From: DATFEN01 sp035691285
Lineage (GTDB): Bacteria; Acidobacteriota; Vicinamibacteria; Fen-336
NCBI GenBank assembly: GCA_035691285.1
Contig: DASSJI010000207.1
Span: 1-41,993 of the forward strand
Length of the DNA stretch: 41,993 bases
Direction of reading: 5' to 3'
The position numbers and the translations under genes were made by a program. Under the pieces are notes generated by a model. The model had not been told where the DNA came from and searched no databases. It saw nothing but the letters and a program-made list of their open reading frames with translations. The stretch's first letter is position 1. Each line of letters opens with the position of its first letter. Positions 30,828-39,527 of the stretch are shown here, piece after piece.

Positions 30828-32777
30828 TTGACCACCGCTCCGTTCGGCTTCCTGCGCGTCGCCGCGGCCGCGCCCCGTGTGCACGTCGCCGATCCCGAGG
30901 CGAACGCCGGCTTCACCCTGGGCGTGTTCGAGGCGGCGCGCCGGCAGGGCGCTCAGGTCGTGGTCTTTCCCGAGCTGGGCCTCTCCGGCTACACGTCCGG
31001 CGACCTGTTCTTCAACCTTCGCTCGCTCGTGGGCGGCTCGGAGTCCGCCCTGGCACGCATCCTCGAGGCGACGCGGGAGAGCCCGATGGTGCTCGCCCTC
31101 GGCCTTCCGGTCCACGCCGACGGGCAGCTCTTCAACGCCGCGGCGCTGGTGCAGGGCGGGCGCGTGCGGGGCGTGGTGCCGAAATCGTTCATTCCCGGCT
31201 ACAAGGAGTACTACGAGGAGCGCTGGTTCTCCGCGGCCCGCGACGCGCTCTCGGACACCGTGAGCCTCGCCGGGCAACGCGCTCCCTTCGGGATCGACTT
31301 GCTCTTCGACGTGGCGGGGGAGCCGGGCCTCACCCTCGCCGCCGAGGTGTGCGAGGACCTCTGGGTGCCCGTGCCGCCCTCCAGCTACCACGCCGTGGCC
31401 GGCGCCACGGTGATCCTCAACCTCTCGGCGTCGAACGACGTCGTGGGCAAGGCCGACTACCGCCGGCAGCTCGTGCAGGTGCAGTCGGCGCGGACGCTCG
31501 CGGGCTACGCCTACGCGGGCTGCGGCGTCCACGAGAGCACGACCGACGTGGTGTTCTCGGGCCACCTGCTCGTCGCCGAGAACGGCACGCTGCTCGCCGA
31601 GGGCGAGCGCTTCCGCCGCGACGACGTCCTCGTCGTCACCGACGTGGACGTGGAGCGCCTGATGGTGGAGCGCGCGCGCCAGAACTCCTTCGCCGACACC
31701 GCGCACCAGATCCAGCGCTCCTACCGCCGTGTCGGCCTCGATCCCATCCCGGGCGATGCGGGCCGCCGCCTGGTGCGGCGCATCGAGCCGCACCCGTTCG
31801 TTCCCAACGACCCGCGAACCCGCGACGCCCGCTGCGAGGAGGTCTTCCAGGTCCAGACGGCGGGCCTCGCCAAGCGCCTCGAGCACACCGGCCTCCGGCG
31901 TGTCGTGCTCGGCCTCTCCGGCGGACTCGACTCGACGCTCGCCTTCCTGGTGTGCGTGCGGACCTTCGACCTCCTGGGCCTGCCCCGGCCGGGAATTCTC
32001 GCCGTGACGCTGCCCGGGCCGGGGACCACGGGCGCGACCCGCGACAACGCCCGCCGCCTGGCGTGCTCGCTGGGCGCCGAGCTCAGGGAGATCGACATCC
32101 GCGCCGCTTGCGAGCAGCACATCCGGGACATCGGCCTCGACCCCGGCGACACGGGGAGCGCAACCTACCAGAACCTGCAGGCCCGCGAGCGGACCCAGGT
32201 GCTGATGGATCTCGCTAACAAGGAGGGCGGGATCGTGGTCGGGACCGGCGATCTCTCGGAGCTGGCCCTCGGCTTCTGCACCTTCGGCGGCGACCACATC
32301 GCGATGTACAACGTGAACGCCACGATCCCGAAGACCCTCGTGCGCCACCTCGTCTCCTGGGTCGCGTCGCACCATGCGACGGGCGCCGCGCGGGAGGTGC
32401 TGGAGGCGATCGTGAGGACGCCCGTCTCGCCCGAGCTCGTTCCGCCGGCCCCCGACGGCGCGCCGTCCCAGCGCACGGAGGAGATGATCGGCCCCTACGA
32501 GCTCCACGACTTCTTCCTGTGGGCGACGCTGCGCCTGGGCGCCGGCCCGCGCAAGATCCTGTACCTGGCCCGGGAGGCCTTCGGCGAGCGCTATCCCGAG
32601 CCCGAGCTTCGCCGCTGGCTGCGGGTGTTCGTCGAGCGCTTCTTCTCCCAGCAGTTCAAGCGCTCCGTCCTCCCCGACGGCCCCAAGGTGGGCTCGGTCA
32701 GCCTCTCGCCGCGCGGCGACTGGCGCATGCCGTCGGACGCCTCGGCCGCCGCGTGGCTGCGCGAGCTGGAGGGCTGA
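30828..32777 (+). CDS. nadE: Glutamine-dependent NAD+ synthetase
   Basis: This 649-residue enzyme makes NAD from deamido-NAD, ATP and glutamine in the cytoplasm, the last step of NAD synthesis. The N-terminal nitrilase-type glutaminase domain (about 1-290) has the complete triad: Glu49 in VVFPELGLSGY, Lys119 in VPKSFIPGYKEYY and Cys175 in AAEVCEDLW. The C-terminal synthetase domain starts near 340 and holds the ATP pyrophosphatase loop GLSGGLDSTLAF, then VGTGDLSELALGFCTFGGDH and SQQFKRSVLPDGPKV. Length and domain order are those of the large eukaryote/mycobacterium-like form. The start is TTG at 30828, unusual but in the right place for the domain and just after a -10-like box. It stands at the head of a plus-strand series and is divergent from the ADOP permease gene. 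Confidence 0.95.
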   Translation: MTTAPFGFLRVAAAAPRVHVADPEANAGFTLGVFEAARRQGAQVVVFPELGLSGYTSGDLFFNLRSLVGGSESALARILEATRESPMVLALGLPVHADGQLFNAAALVQGGRVRGVVPKSFIPGYKEYYEERWFSAARDALSDTVSLAGQRAPFGIDLLFDVAGEPGLTLAAEVCEDLWVPVPPSSYHAVAGATVILNLSASNDVVGKADYRRQLVQVQSARTLAGYAYAGCGVHESTTDVVFSGHLLVAENGTLLAEGERFRRDDVLVVTDVDVERLMVERARQNSFADTAHQIQRSYRRVGLDPIPGDAGRRLVRRIEPHPFVPNDPRTRDARCEEVFQVQTAGLAKRLEHTGLRRVVLGLSGGLDSTLAFLVCVRTFDLLGLPRPGILAVTLPGPGTTGATRDNARRLACSLGAELREIDIRAACEQHIRDIGLDPGDTGSATYQNLQARERTQVLMDLANKEGGIVVGTGDLSELALGFCTFGGDHIAMYNVNATIPKTLVRHLVSWVASHHATGAAREVLEAIVRTPVSPELVPPAPDGAPSQRTEEMIGPYELHDFFLWATLRLGAGPRKILYLAREAFGERYPEPELRRWLRVFVERFFSQQFKRSVLPDGPKVGSVSLSPRGDWRMPSDASAAAWLRELEG

Positions 32778-32792
32778 GGTTCGGCGGGGCGG

Positions 32793-32828
32793 ATGGCGAT
32801 TCGCATCGTCCGCCTCGGGAGCCCGAGA
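32793..32828 (+). other. Possible remnant of a DUF488-like gene start
   Basis: An ATG at 32793 opens the peptide MAIRIVRLGSPR, which I recognise as the usual N-terminus of one DUF488 subgroup. The following residues do not continue that family and instead run in frame into the DinB-like protein. The simplest reading is a deletion that left only the first dozen codons. It rests on one short match, so it is uncertain. Confidence 0.3.
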
Positions 32829-32873
32829 TCGCCCCCCTCCTGCGGGCGCTGTTGCTGGAACAGGGAGCGCGCC

Positions 32874-33377
32874 TTGCCTGATCCCGGCGGCTTGATCGCG
32901 GCCTGGCGGACGAACAACCGCGCGACGACGTTCCTCGTCGAACATCTCCCTCCCGGCCTGTGGTCGAGTCGCGTGCCGGGCGTCTCTCGCCTCACGATGG
33001 GGATGATCGCCGCGCACATCCACAACAGCCGCTGCAGCTGGATCAGGGCTCTCGGCGCGCGCCATGGCGTCGCGGTGCCGAAGCGGGTCGACCTGCGCCG
33101 GGTGCGGCCCCCCGAGCTGGTGAAGGCCTTGTCGCGCAGCAGCGCGGGCATGATCGAGCTGATCAAGCTCGGCGCCGCACGTGGCGGCCGCGTGCCCCGG
33201 GCGACGTGGCAGAACTTCCCCACGGATCTCGACCATTTCCTGGGCTACTTCGTCGCCCACGAAGGGCACCACCGGGGCCAGCTCTGCCTGGTGGCGCGGC
33301 AACTCGGCCGGCGGCTCCCCCAATCGGTCACAACCGGGCTGTGGCAGTGGGCGAAGCGTTCCCGGGAATCGCGTTGA
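32874..33377 (+). CDS. DinB-like four-helix metal protein
   Basis: This is a 167-residue cytoplasmic protein. TTG at 32874 is preferred as the start because AGGGAG lies about 7 bases upstream and the family-like sequence begins there (LIAAWRTNNRATTFLVEHLP). A longer frame from ATG 32793 adds 27 residues that look unrelated. The DinB pattern is seen in MIAAHIHNSRCSWIRALG, with histidines where the first metal ligand sits, and in DHFLGYFVAHEGHHRGQLCL, with the closing H-E-G-H-H cluster. A long helix containing LVKALSRSSAGMIELIKLG lies between. Relatives bind a divalent metal; activity is unknown. It lies between nadE and the KorAB genes on the same strand, and its stop codon overlaps the -35 box of the next promoter. 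It is only distantly similar to the DinB-like protein at 17352-17831. Confidence 0.82.
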   Translation: MPDPGGLIAAWRTNNRATTFLVEHLPPGLWSSRVPGVSRLTMGMIAAHIHNSRCSWIRALGARHGVAVPKRVDLRRVRPPELVKALSRSSAGMIELIKLGAARGGRVPRATWQNFPTDLDHFLGYFVAHEGHHRGQLCLVARQLGRRLPQSVTTGLWQWAKRSRESR

Positions 33378-33403
33378 CCCGCCGCCCCCGACAGGCGTAA
33401 GGT
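33374..33403 (+). promoter_or_regulatory. Promoter of korA-korB
   Basis: TTGACC (33374-33379) and TAAGGT (33398-33403) are 18 bases apart. The -35 box overlaps the stop codon of the DinB-like gene. A start near 33410 would give a leader of about 33 bases ending in GGAGGAG before the korA ATG, so this operon uses a normal ribosome-binding site. Confidence 0.5.
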
Positions 33404-33442
33404 CCACCCCATCGCCAATAAGCCGCGCGGGATGGAGGAGTG

Positions 33443-35452
33443 ATGGCTACCGAGATCACCGTCGGCATCGCCGGCGCAGCGGGGGACGGCCTCGACCGCA
33501 CTGGAGACACCCTCGCGCGCACCGCCGCGCGGCTGGGACTGCACCTCTTCACGTACAACAGCTACCAATCGTTGATCCGCGGGGGGCACACCTGGCTGCG
33601 GCTGCGGCTCTCCGAGGCTGAGGCGGGCAACCACGGGGACCACCTCAACGTCCTGATCGCGTTGAACGACGACAGCCTCGAGCGCCACGCTCGCGACGTC
33701 GAGAAGGGCGGCGCCATCGTCTTCAACAGCAGCCGCTTCAAGTGCCACCCGTCCCTCGTTCCGGAGGGCGTTCGGCTCGCGCCCCTCCCCGTCGCCGAGA
33801 TCACCGCCGGCCTGGGCAAGCTGCCGGCCGTCATGCAGAACACCGCTGCGCTCGGCGCGCTCCTGCACCTGGCCGGTCTCGACCTCGGAGTCACGGAGGC
33901 CATCGTCGCGGAGACGTTCAGCCGCAAGGGCGACGACGTGATCCGCCAGAACGCCGCGGTGCTGCGCGCCGGCTACGCCTACGCCGCCGCGAACTTCCCC
34001 GCCCTGGGGTATCGCTGGACCTTCACTCGCCGCGCGCGGCCCGTGGTGACGGGCAACCTGATGACGGCGCTCGGGGCGGTCGCGGCGGGCTGCAAGTTCT
34101 ACTCCGCCTATCCGATGAGCCCGGCCTCCTTCATCCTGCACTGGCTCGCGGCGCACAGCGAGAAGCTGGGCGTCGTGGTCAAGCAGGCCGAGGACGAGCT
34201 GGCCGTGGTGAACCTCGCGATCGGCGCCGGGCACGCGGGCGTGCGGTCGATGTGCGCGACGTCGGGCGGCGGATTCGCGCTCATGAGCGAGGCCATCGGG
34301 ATGGCGGGCATGATCGAGACGCCCGTCGTGATCGTCAACGTGCAGCGTGGCGGCCCCTCGACGGGCCTGCCCACGAAGAGCGAGCAGGGCGACCTCAACC
34401 AGGCCTTGGGCGCGTCCCAGGGCGACTACCCCCGCGTGATCGTGGCGCCCAGGGACGCGACCGACTGCTTCCACACGGCCGTGGAGGCCATGAACCTCGC
34501 CGAGTCGTTCCAGCTCCCGGTGATCGTCATCTCGGACCTGCTGCTCGGCGAGCATCGCTCCACCCTGGATCCCGAGCGCATCTCGCATCAGGTGCCGATC
34601 GAGCGCGGCGAATGGGCGGAGCTCGGGTCCGGCGACGGCTTCAAGCGCTATGCGCTCACGGCCTCCGGCGTCTCCCCGCGGGCGCGGCCGGGCCAGCCCG
34701 GCGCCATGCACGTGGCCGCCACCGACGACCACGACGAGAAGGGGATCCTGATCAGCGACGAGCACACGAACGCCGCGATCCGCCGCAAGATGCACGAGAA
34801 GCGGATGCGCAAGATGGAGCTGGTCAAGGCACGCCTCTCGCCACCGGCCCTCGAGGGCCCGGCCGAGGCCGACGTCACCCTGATCGGCTGGGGCTCGACG
34901 GCCAGCGTGATCCGCGAGGCCGCGGCGCAGCTCACCGCCGCCGGCGTGCGCGCGAACCAGCTCCACTTCAAGTACCTGCACCCGTTTCACGGCGACGAGG
35001 CGCGCCGCATCCTCGCCGGCTGCAAGCGCAGCGTCGTCGTCGAAGGGAACTTCACGGGCCAGTTCGCCCGCCACCTGCGCGCGGAGTGCGGCGTGAGCGT
35101 CGACCACGTCGTGACCCGCTACGACGGGGAGCCCTTCGAGCCGGCGTACATCGCGCGCCGCGTCCGTGCCTTCCTCGAGGGCCGGCCCATGGGCCTCGCG
35201 GTCGAGGAGCACGAGGCGCGGGAGATGGCCTACCACTACATCCGCCTGTACATGCAGGACAAGGCGCGTCCGCTGCGGTTCCGCGAGGCGCGTCGGGGCC
35301 ACCCCGAGCCGGTCTGGGAGGTGGAGCTGGTGGGCCGCTCGGACGGCCGTCCCGAGGGCACGCTCGTGATCGGCATGGACACCGGGTCCGTCTACGGCTT
35401 CAGCCCGGCGCGCGAGGGCGCCTCGGCGCTGGCGGCCGAAAGGAGCGCGTGA
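33443..35452 (+). CDS. korA: 2-oxoacid:ferredoxin oxidoreductase, alpha subunit (gamma-alpha fusion)
   Basis: This 669-residue subunit works with the beta subunit encoded next to it to oxidise a 2-oxoacid, most likely 2-oxoglutarate, to the acyl-CoA with reduction of ferredoxin; the reverse reaction fixes CO2. Residues 1-185 are the gamma domain (TVGIAGAAGDGLDRTGDTLA, then YNSYQSLIRGGHTW). The alpha part follows, with GNLMTALGAVAAGCKFYSAY, QAEDELAVVNLAIGAGHAGV, RSMCATSGGGFALMSEAIGM and RGGPSTGLPTKSEQGDLNQA. The C-terminal domain has VTLIGWGSTASVIREAA. The ATG at 33443 follows GGAGGAG; a GTG one codon earlier is less likely. Its stop shares one base with the korB start (TGATG). Substrate choice between 2-oxoglutarate and other 2-oxoacids is inferred from overall similarity. 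Confidence 0.93.
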   Translation: MATEITVGIAGAAGDGLDRTGDTLARTAARLGLHLFTYNSYQSLIRGGHTWLRLRLSEAEAGNHGDHLNVLIALNDDSLERHARDVEKGGAIVFNSSRFKCHPSLVPEGVRLAPLPVAEITAGLGKLPAVMQNTAALGALLHLAGLDLGVTEAIVAETFSRKGDDVIRQNAAVLRAGYAYAAANFPALGYRWTFTRRARPVVTGNLMTALGAVAAGCKFYSAYPMSPASFILHWLAAHSEKLGVVVKQAEDELAVVNLAIGAGHAGVRSMCATSGGGFALMSEAIGMAGMIETPVVIVNVQRGGPSTGLPTKSEQGDLNQALGASQGDYPRVIVAPRDATDCFHTAVEAMNLAESFQLPVIVISDLLLGEHRSTLDPERISHQVPIERGEWAELGSGDGFKRYALTASGVSPRARPGQPGAMHVAATDDHDEKGILISDEHTNAAIRRKMHEKRMRKMELVKARLSPPALEGPAEADVTLIGWGSTASVIREAAAQLTAAGVRANQLHFKYLHPFHGDEARRILAGCKRSVVVEGNFTGQFARHLRAECGVSVDHVVTRYDGEPFEPAYIARRVRAFLEGRPMGLAVEEHEAREMAYHYIRLYMQDKARPLRFREARRGHPEPVWEVELVGRSDGRPEGTLVIGMDTGSVYGFSPAREGASALAAERSA

Positions 35453-36330
35453 TGGCCACCGCGGAGCTGGCTCTCAAGGGCCTCGAGAGCGACGTCCACC
35501 CGGACTGGTGCCCGGGCTGCGGAGACTTCGGCGTCCTGAAGTCGCTGAAGGAGGCGATCCTCGAGCTGGGCATCGCGCCCCACGACATCCTCGTCGTCTC
35601 GGGCATCGGCTGCTCTTCCAACCTGCCGGGCTTCCTGCGGACCTACGGCGTCCACAGCCTGCACGGCCGCGCGCTGCCCGTGGCCACGGGCGCGGCCCTC
35701 GCCAACCACGCCCTCCACGTCGTCGCCGTGGGCGGCGACGGAGACGGCTACGGAATCGGCATGGCGCACTTCATCCACGCCATGCGGCGCAACCTGAACC
35801 TGACCTACATCGTCATGGACAACGAGATCTACGGCCTCACCACGGGGCAGGCGTCGCCGACGACCATGGAAGGCCACAAGACCAAGAGCACGCCCCGAGG
35901 CAACGTCGAGCGGCCCATCAACCCCGTCGCCCTCGCGCTGACGGCGGGCGCCAGCTACGTGGCGCGCGGCTTCTCCGGCGAGCAGAAGCACCTCACGAAG
36001 CTGGTGGCCGGCGCGATCGCGCACCGCGGCTTCGCCCTCGTGGACGTCTTCAGCCCCTGCGTGACCTTCAACAAGCTCAACACCTATCCCTGGTTCAAGG
36101 AGCGCGTGTACAAGGTCGAGGAGTCGGACGGCTACAACCCGACCGATTTCATGGGCGCGCTGGAGAAGGCCTTCGAGTTCGGAGTCCGCATCCCGATCGG
36201 GCTGCTCTTCGAAGCGCAGCGGCCCACGTACGAGGATACCGAGCCGGTGCTGAGCCGGGGGCCGCTGGTCGAGCAGCCCCTGGGGGTGGACCGCGCCACG
36301 TTCGCCGAGATCCTCGCCGAGACGACGTAG
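35452..36330 (+). CDS. korB: 2-oxoacid:ferredoxin oxidoreductase, beta subunit
   Basis: This is a 292-residue catalytic subunit carrying thiamine diphosphate and a [4Fe-4S] cluster. The likely cluster ligands are all present: Cys20 and Cys23 in DWCPGCGDF, Cys54 in SGIGCSSNLPGF and Cys203 in FSPCVTFN. The thiamine-binding motif appears as GGDGDGYGIGMAHFIHA, ending in YIVMDNEIYGLTTGQASPT. The length is normal for KorB-type proteins. It overlaps korA by one base and has AAAGGAG upstream. No ferredoxin-like delta subunit is adjacent, so ferredoxin must be encoded elsewhere. After it, 63 bp lead to the interrupted methyltransferase gene; an inverted GCGGGCC/GGCCCGC pair (36331-36368) lies there but lacks a T-run. 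Confidence 0.95.
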   Translation: MATAELALKGLESDVHPDWCPGCGDFGVLKSLKEAILELGIAPHDILVVSGIGCSSNLPGFLRTYGVHSLHGRALPVATGAALANHALHVVAVGGDGDGYGIGMAHFIHAMRRNLNLTYIVMDNEIYGLTTGQASPTTMEGHKTKSTPRGNVERPINPVALALTAGASYVARGFSGEQKHLTKLVAGAIAHRGFALVDVFSPCVTFNKLNTYPWFKERVYKVEESDGYNPTDFMGALEKAFEFGVRIPIGLLFEAQRPTYEDTEPVLSRGPLVEQPLGVDRATFAEILAETT

Positions 36331-36393
36331 GCGGGCCACGCCGTTTCGCCTGAAGGAGAGCGGCCCGCGCCTTGGGCGATGATGGGAAGCTGA

Positions 36394-37386
36394 ATGCCCG
36401 GGTCGAAGGCACGCACGAAGGAAAGACGGCCCCCGGGCCCGCTGCAGGTCGCCGTCCTCCTGACCGAGAACCAGATCGTCAGCGAGCTGCGCGCGGCGCT
36501 CGTCCGGCGCGAGCTGCCCGAGCGCTACTCGTACTGGTTCCCGATCTCGGTCCGGGCCTGGCTCGACCTCTGCAGCGATGGCGCCTATCGCAACTACCTC
36601 CGCTCGCGCGGTCTGGTCGACGCGCACGCGCCGGAGCTCGCGCAGGCGGCCCTGCGGGAGGCGGGCGGAGGCCTGGAGGTCATCAGTCTCGGCGCGGGCC
36701 AGGCCGACAAGGACATGTCCGTCGTGCGCGCCCTTCGGGCGGCAGGCGCGGTCCCGTCGTACCGGCCGGTCGACGCCAGCCAGATGCTGCTCGAGCTCGC
36801 CTGTGCGGCCGCCGCCGATGCCGGCGTCGTGTGCGAAGCGGTGAAGGCCGACCTGTCGGTGCCCGCCCACGTCGCCGCAATCGACGGGATGAGAGACGGG
36901 CGTCCGGCGCTGTGGCTGCTGCTCGGCAACACGCTCGGGGCCTTCGATCCGGGGCGCCTGTGCGCCGAGCTGCGGCGCGTGGTGCGACGCCGCGACAGTC
37001 TGCTCCTCGATGCCGAGATCTTCGACGGCTAGGCGACGATCGCCGGCTACGAGAACCCGTTGAACCGCCGCTTCGCGTTCGCGCCGCTCACGGCGCTCGG
37101 TGTCCACGCGGAAGACGGCGAGCTGCGCTTCTCTCTCCAAGACGCTTCCCCCAAGGGGTTCTGGAAGCTGGCCAAAAGCTTCGATGCGAAACGTGCGCTC
37201 CACCTGCGGGTGGGCGGCGAGGCCGTTCAGCTCCGAGCGGGGGAGAGCTTCGCCATGGGCCACTCCGGGAAGTTCGATCGAGCGGGCTTTCACAAGATGC
37301 TGCAGGACGGTGGGTTCCGATTGCTCGCCGACTGGCTGAGCGCGGACCGGCGCTTCGTGATGGCGCACGTCGCGCCTCGTCTATAA
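36394..37386 (+). pseudogene. EgtD-like (histidine-specific) SAM methyltransferase interrupted by an in-frame amber codon
   Basis: Two open stretches in the same frame, 36394-37032 and 37033-37386, are separated only by TAG at 37030-37032. Joined, they make about 330 residues, close to the usual size of the DUF2260/EgtD-type family. The first part has a SAM-binding glycine motif (VISLGAGQADKDMSVVRAL), RPVDASQMLLELA and LWLLLGNTLGAFDP, ending LLLDAEIFDG. The second resumes with ATIAGYENPLNRRFAFAPL and has RAGESFAMGHSGKFDRAGFH and GFRLLADWLS, as in the family C-terminus. No frameshift is needed and the downstream part keeps family-like sequence, so the change is recent, a sequencing error, or read through. 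EgtD trimethylates histidine; relatives here may differ. Without the second part the protein would lose its substrate-binding half. TAG ends other genes here, so it is not reassigned generally. Confidence 0.75.
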
Positions 37387-37387
37387 T
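37382..37387 (+). promoter_or_regulatory. Consensus -10 hexamer (TATAAT) for the glucan phosphorylase
   Basis: A perfect TATAAT overlaps the stop codon of the methyltransferase remnant and ends 11 bases before the phosphorylase ATG. The intervening bases contain no Shine-Dalgarno. No -35 box stands out at 16-18 bases. A very short leader of about five bases is predicted. Confidence 0.5.
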
Positions 37388-37398
37388 CCCACGCTCCC

Positions 37399-39516
37399 AT
37401 GGACATCCCGACGATCCACATCGCCGACATCGAGCTGCCTCCCGAGATGCACCGGCTCCGGGGCCTGGCCTACGACCTGTGGTGGAGCTGGAGCCCGCAG
37501 GCCACGCGGCTGTTCGCCTGGATCGACCCCGACCACTGGCGCCGGTACCACAACCCGGTCGAGCTGCTGATCAACGTCGAGCCGCACCAGTGGGCGCGGC
37601 TCCTGTCGGACCCGGAGTTCCGCCAGACTTACGAGGGCGTGGTGCAGGCCCACGATGCGTATCGGCATCGCCGCCGCTGGTTCCAGGAGCGCTACGCCGA
37701 TTTTCCGGGTCCGATCGCCTACTTCTCGATGGAGTTCGGCCTTCACGAGTCCCTGGGCGTCTACTCAGGCGGCCTGGGCGTGCTCGCCGGCGACCACTGC
37801 AAGGCGGCCAGCGACCTGGGCGTCCCCCTTGTCGGCGTCGGCCTCCTCTATCAAGCCGGCTACTTCCGTCAGACCGTGGACGCCGACGGCTACCAGCAGC
37901 ACATCTACCCGCAATACGACTTCGCGCGCTTGCCGGTGCTCCCGGTGGAAGCCCCCGGCGGCGGCGTGCTGACCGTCCCGATCGACCTGCCGGGCCGCGT
38001 CGTGCAGGCGGCGGTGTGGAAGGCGCAGGTGGGTAACGTGCCGGTGCTGATGCTGGACACCGACATCCCCTTGAACGACCCCGCCGACCGGCCCATCACC
38101 GGCATCCTGTACGTTCGCGGCCGCGACATGCGCCTCACCCAGGAGATCGTCCTGGGCATCGGCGGGGTGCGGGCCCTGGGCGCGCTCGGGATCAGTCCGG
38201 TGGTGTGGCACATGAACGAGGGCCACGTCGCGTTCCTGAACCTGGAGCGGGCCCGCGAGCGCGTGCTCCGCGGCGACGGCCTGGCCGACGCGCTGAAGGC
38301 CGTGGCCAGGAACGCGGTCTTCACCACGCACACGCCGGTTCCGGCGGGGAACGAGGCCTTCGACCGCGACCTCGTGAAGCGCAACCTGGAGCCGTGGATC
38401 CGCGACGTCGGCTGCACGCCCGACGAGGTCCTGGCCGTCGGGTCGGAGAACGGCAGCTTCAACCTCACGGTCCTCGCGATCCGCCTGTCGCGGAGCACCA
38501 ACGGCGTGAGCCGGCTCCACGGCCAGGTCAGCTCGGCGATGTGGCGGCACCTGTGGCCGGACGGGCCCGAGGAGCCGGTCTCCTCGGTGACCAACGGCGT
38601 GCACACCGGGACCTGGGTCGGCCAGGAGATGCGCGCGCTGTACGCCCACTATCTCGGGCCGGACTGGGAGGACCACCTGCTGGACCCGGAGGTCTGGCTG
38701 CGGATCCGGGAGGTTCCGGACGCGGAGCTGTTCGCCGCGCACCGGGCCCAGAAGGAGCGCCTCGTCCGCTTCGTCCGCGAGCGCGTGCGCGTCCAGAGCG
38801 CTCGCCACGGCCTGGGGCCCGACGAGCTCAGGACCGTCGAGGGGCTCCTCGACCCCGACGCCCTCACCATCGGCTTCGCTCGGCGCTTCGCGACCTACAA
38901 GCGCGCGGTGCTGCTCGTCTCGGACATGGACCGCCTGCGGGCGATCCTCGCCAGCCAGGAGCGGCCGGTCCAGTTCCTGTTCGCGGGCAAGGCGCATCCC
39001 GCCGACCGGGCGGGACAGGACCTGATCCGCCGGCTGTTCCTGCTCACCCAGGGCGAGTTCCGGGGCAAGTTCGTGTTCCTCGAGGACTACGACATGGAGA
39101 TGGGCCGCATGCTGGTCCAGGGCTGCGACGTGTGGCTCAACACGCCGCGGCGTCCCCAGGAGGCGTCGGGCACGAGCGGCCAGAAGGCGCCGATCAACGG
39201 CGGCGTCAATGTGAGCATCCCCGACGGCTGGTGGGCCGAGGGCCAGCGCGGCGACAACGGCTGGTCGATCGGCGACGGCGGAATACTCCCGGAGATCGAG
39301 GCCCAGGACAAGGCCGACGCCGACGCGCTCTACGACCTGCTCGAGCGCGAGGTGATCCCAACCTTCTTCGAGCGCAACGGCGACGGCCTGCCCGGGAAGT
39401 GGATGGCGTTCATGAAGGCCTCGATCGAGTCGATCGTGCCGGCGTTCTCGGCGCACCGCATGGTGCGCGACTACGTCGAGGGCGTGTACCTGCCGGCGGC
39501 CGGGCGAAAGCCCTAG
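37399..39516 (+). CDS. glgP: Alpha-glucan (glycogen) phosphorylase
   Basis: This 705-residue cytoplasmic enzyme of family GT35 cleaves alpha-1,4-glucans with phosphate to release glucose 1-phosphate. Residues 10-110 form the DUF3417 segment characteristic of this shorter bacterial/archaeal type (LRGLAYDLWWSWSPQA). The catalytic part has YFSMEFGLHESLGVYSGGLG, LAGDHCKAASDLGVPLVGVG, VWHMNEGHVAFL, VTNGVHTGTW, and FARRFATYKRAVLL. The pyridoxal-phosphate site is EASGTSGQKAPINGG with Lys596 as the Schiff-base lysine, the equivalent of the EASGTSNMK region of classical enzymes. All expected regions are present, so it should be active. Its ATG follows a TATAAT box by 11 bases. The next gene starts 11 bp after its stop and may be co-transcribed. 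Confidence 0.95.
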   Translation: MDIPTIHIADIELPPEMHRLRGLAYDLWWSWSPQATRLFAWIDPDHWRRYHNPVELLINVEPHQWARLLSDPEFRQTYEGVVQAHDAYRHRRRWFQERYADFPGPIAYFSMEFGLHESLGVYSGGLGVLAGDHCKAASDLGVPLVGVGLLYQAGYFRQTVDADGYQQHIYPQYDFARLPVLPVEAPGGGVLTVPIDLPGRVVQAAVWKAQVGNVPVLMLDTDIPLNDPADRPITGILYVRGRDMRLTQEIVLGIGGVRALGALGISPVVWHMNEGHVAFLNLERARERVLRGDGLADALKAVARNAVFTTHTPVPAGNEAFDRDLVKRNLEPWIRDVGCTPDEVLAVGSENGSFNLTVLAIRLSRSTNGVSRLHGQVSSAMWRHLWPDGPEEPVSSVTNGVHTGTWVGQEMRALYAHYLGPDWEDHLLDPEVWLRIREVPDAELFAAHRAQKERLVRFVRERVRVQSARHGLGPDELRTVEGLLDPDALTIGFARRFATYKRAVLLVSDMDRLRAILASQERPVQFLFAGKAHPADRAGQDLIRRLFLLTQGEFRGKFVFLEDYDMEMGRMLVQGCDVWLNTPRRPQEASGTSGQKAPINGGVNVSIPDGWWAEGQRGDNGWSIGDGGILPEIEAQDKADADALYDLLEREVIPTFFERNGDGLPGKWMAFMKASIESIVPAFSAHRMVRDYVEGVYLPAAGRKP

Positions 39517-39527
39517 AGGGCCGCGCC

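Noticed and set aside
36331..36368. Inverted GCGGGCC/GGCCCGC pair after korB as an intrinsic terminator
   Set aside because: The loop is about 24 bases and no T-run follows; in DNA this GC-rich such pairs arise easily by chance.
37030..37032. Pyrrolysine or genome-wide amber reassignment
   Set aside because: TAG ends several intact genes in the window (symporter, P4, P7, ADOP, glgP, PilT-like), and no pyrrolysine genes are seen. A local mutation, error or simple readthrough is more economical.
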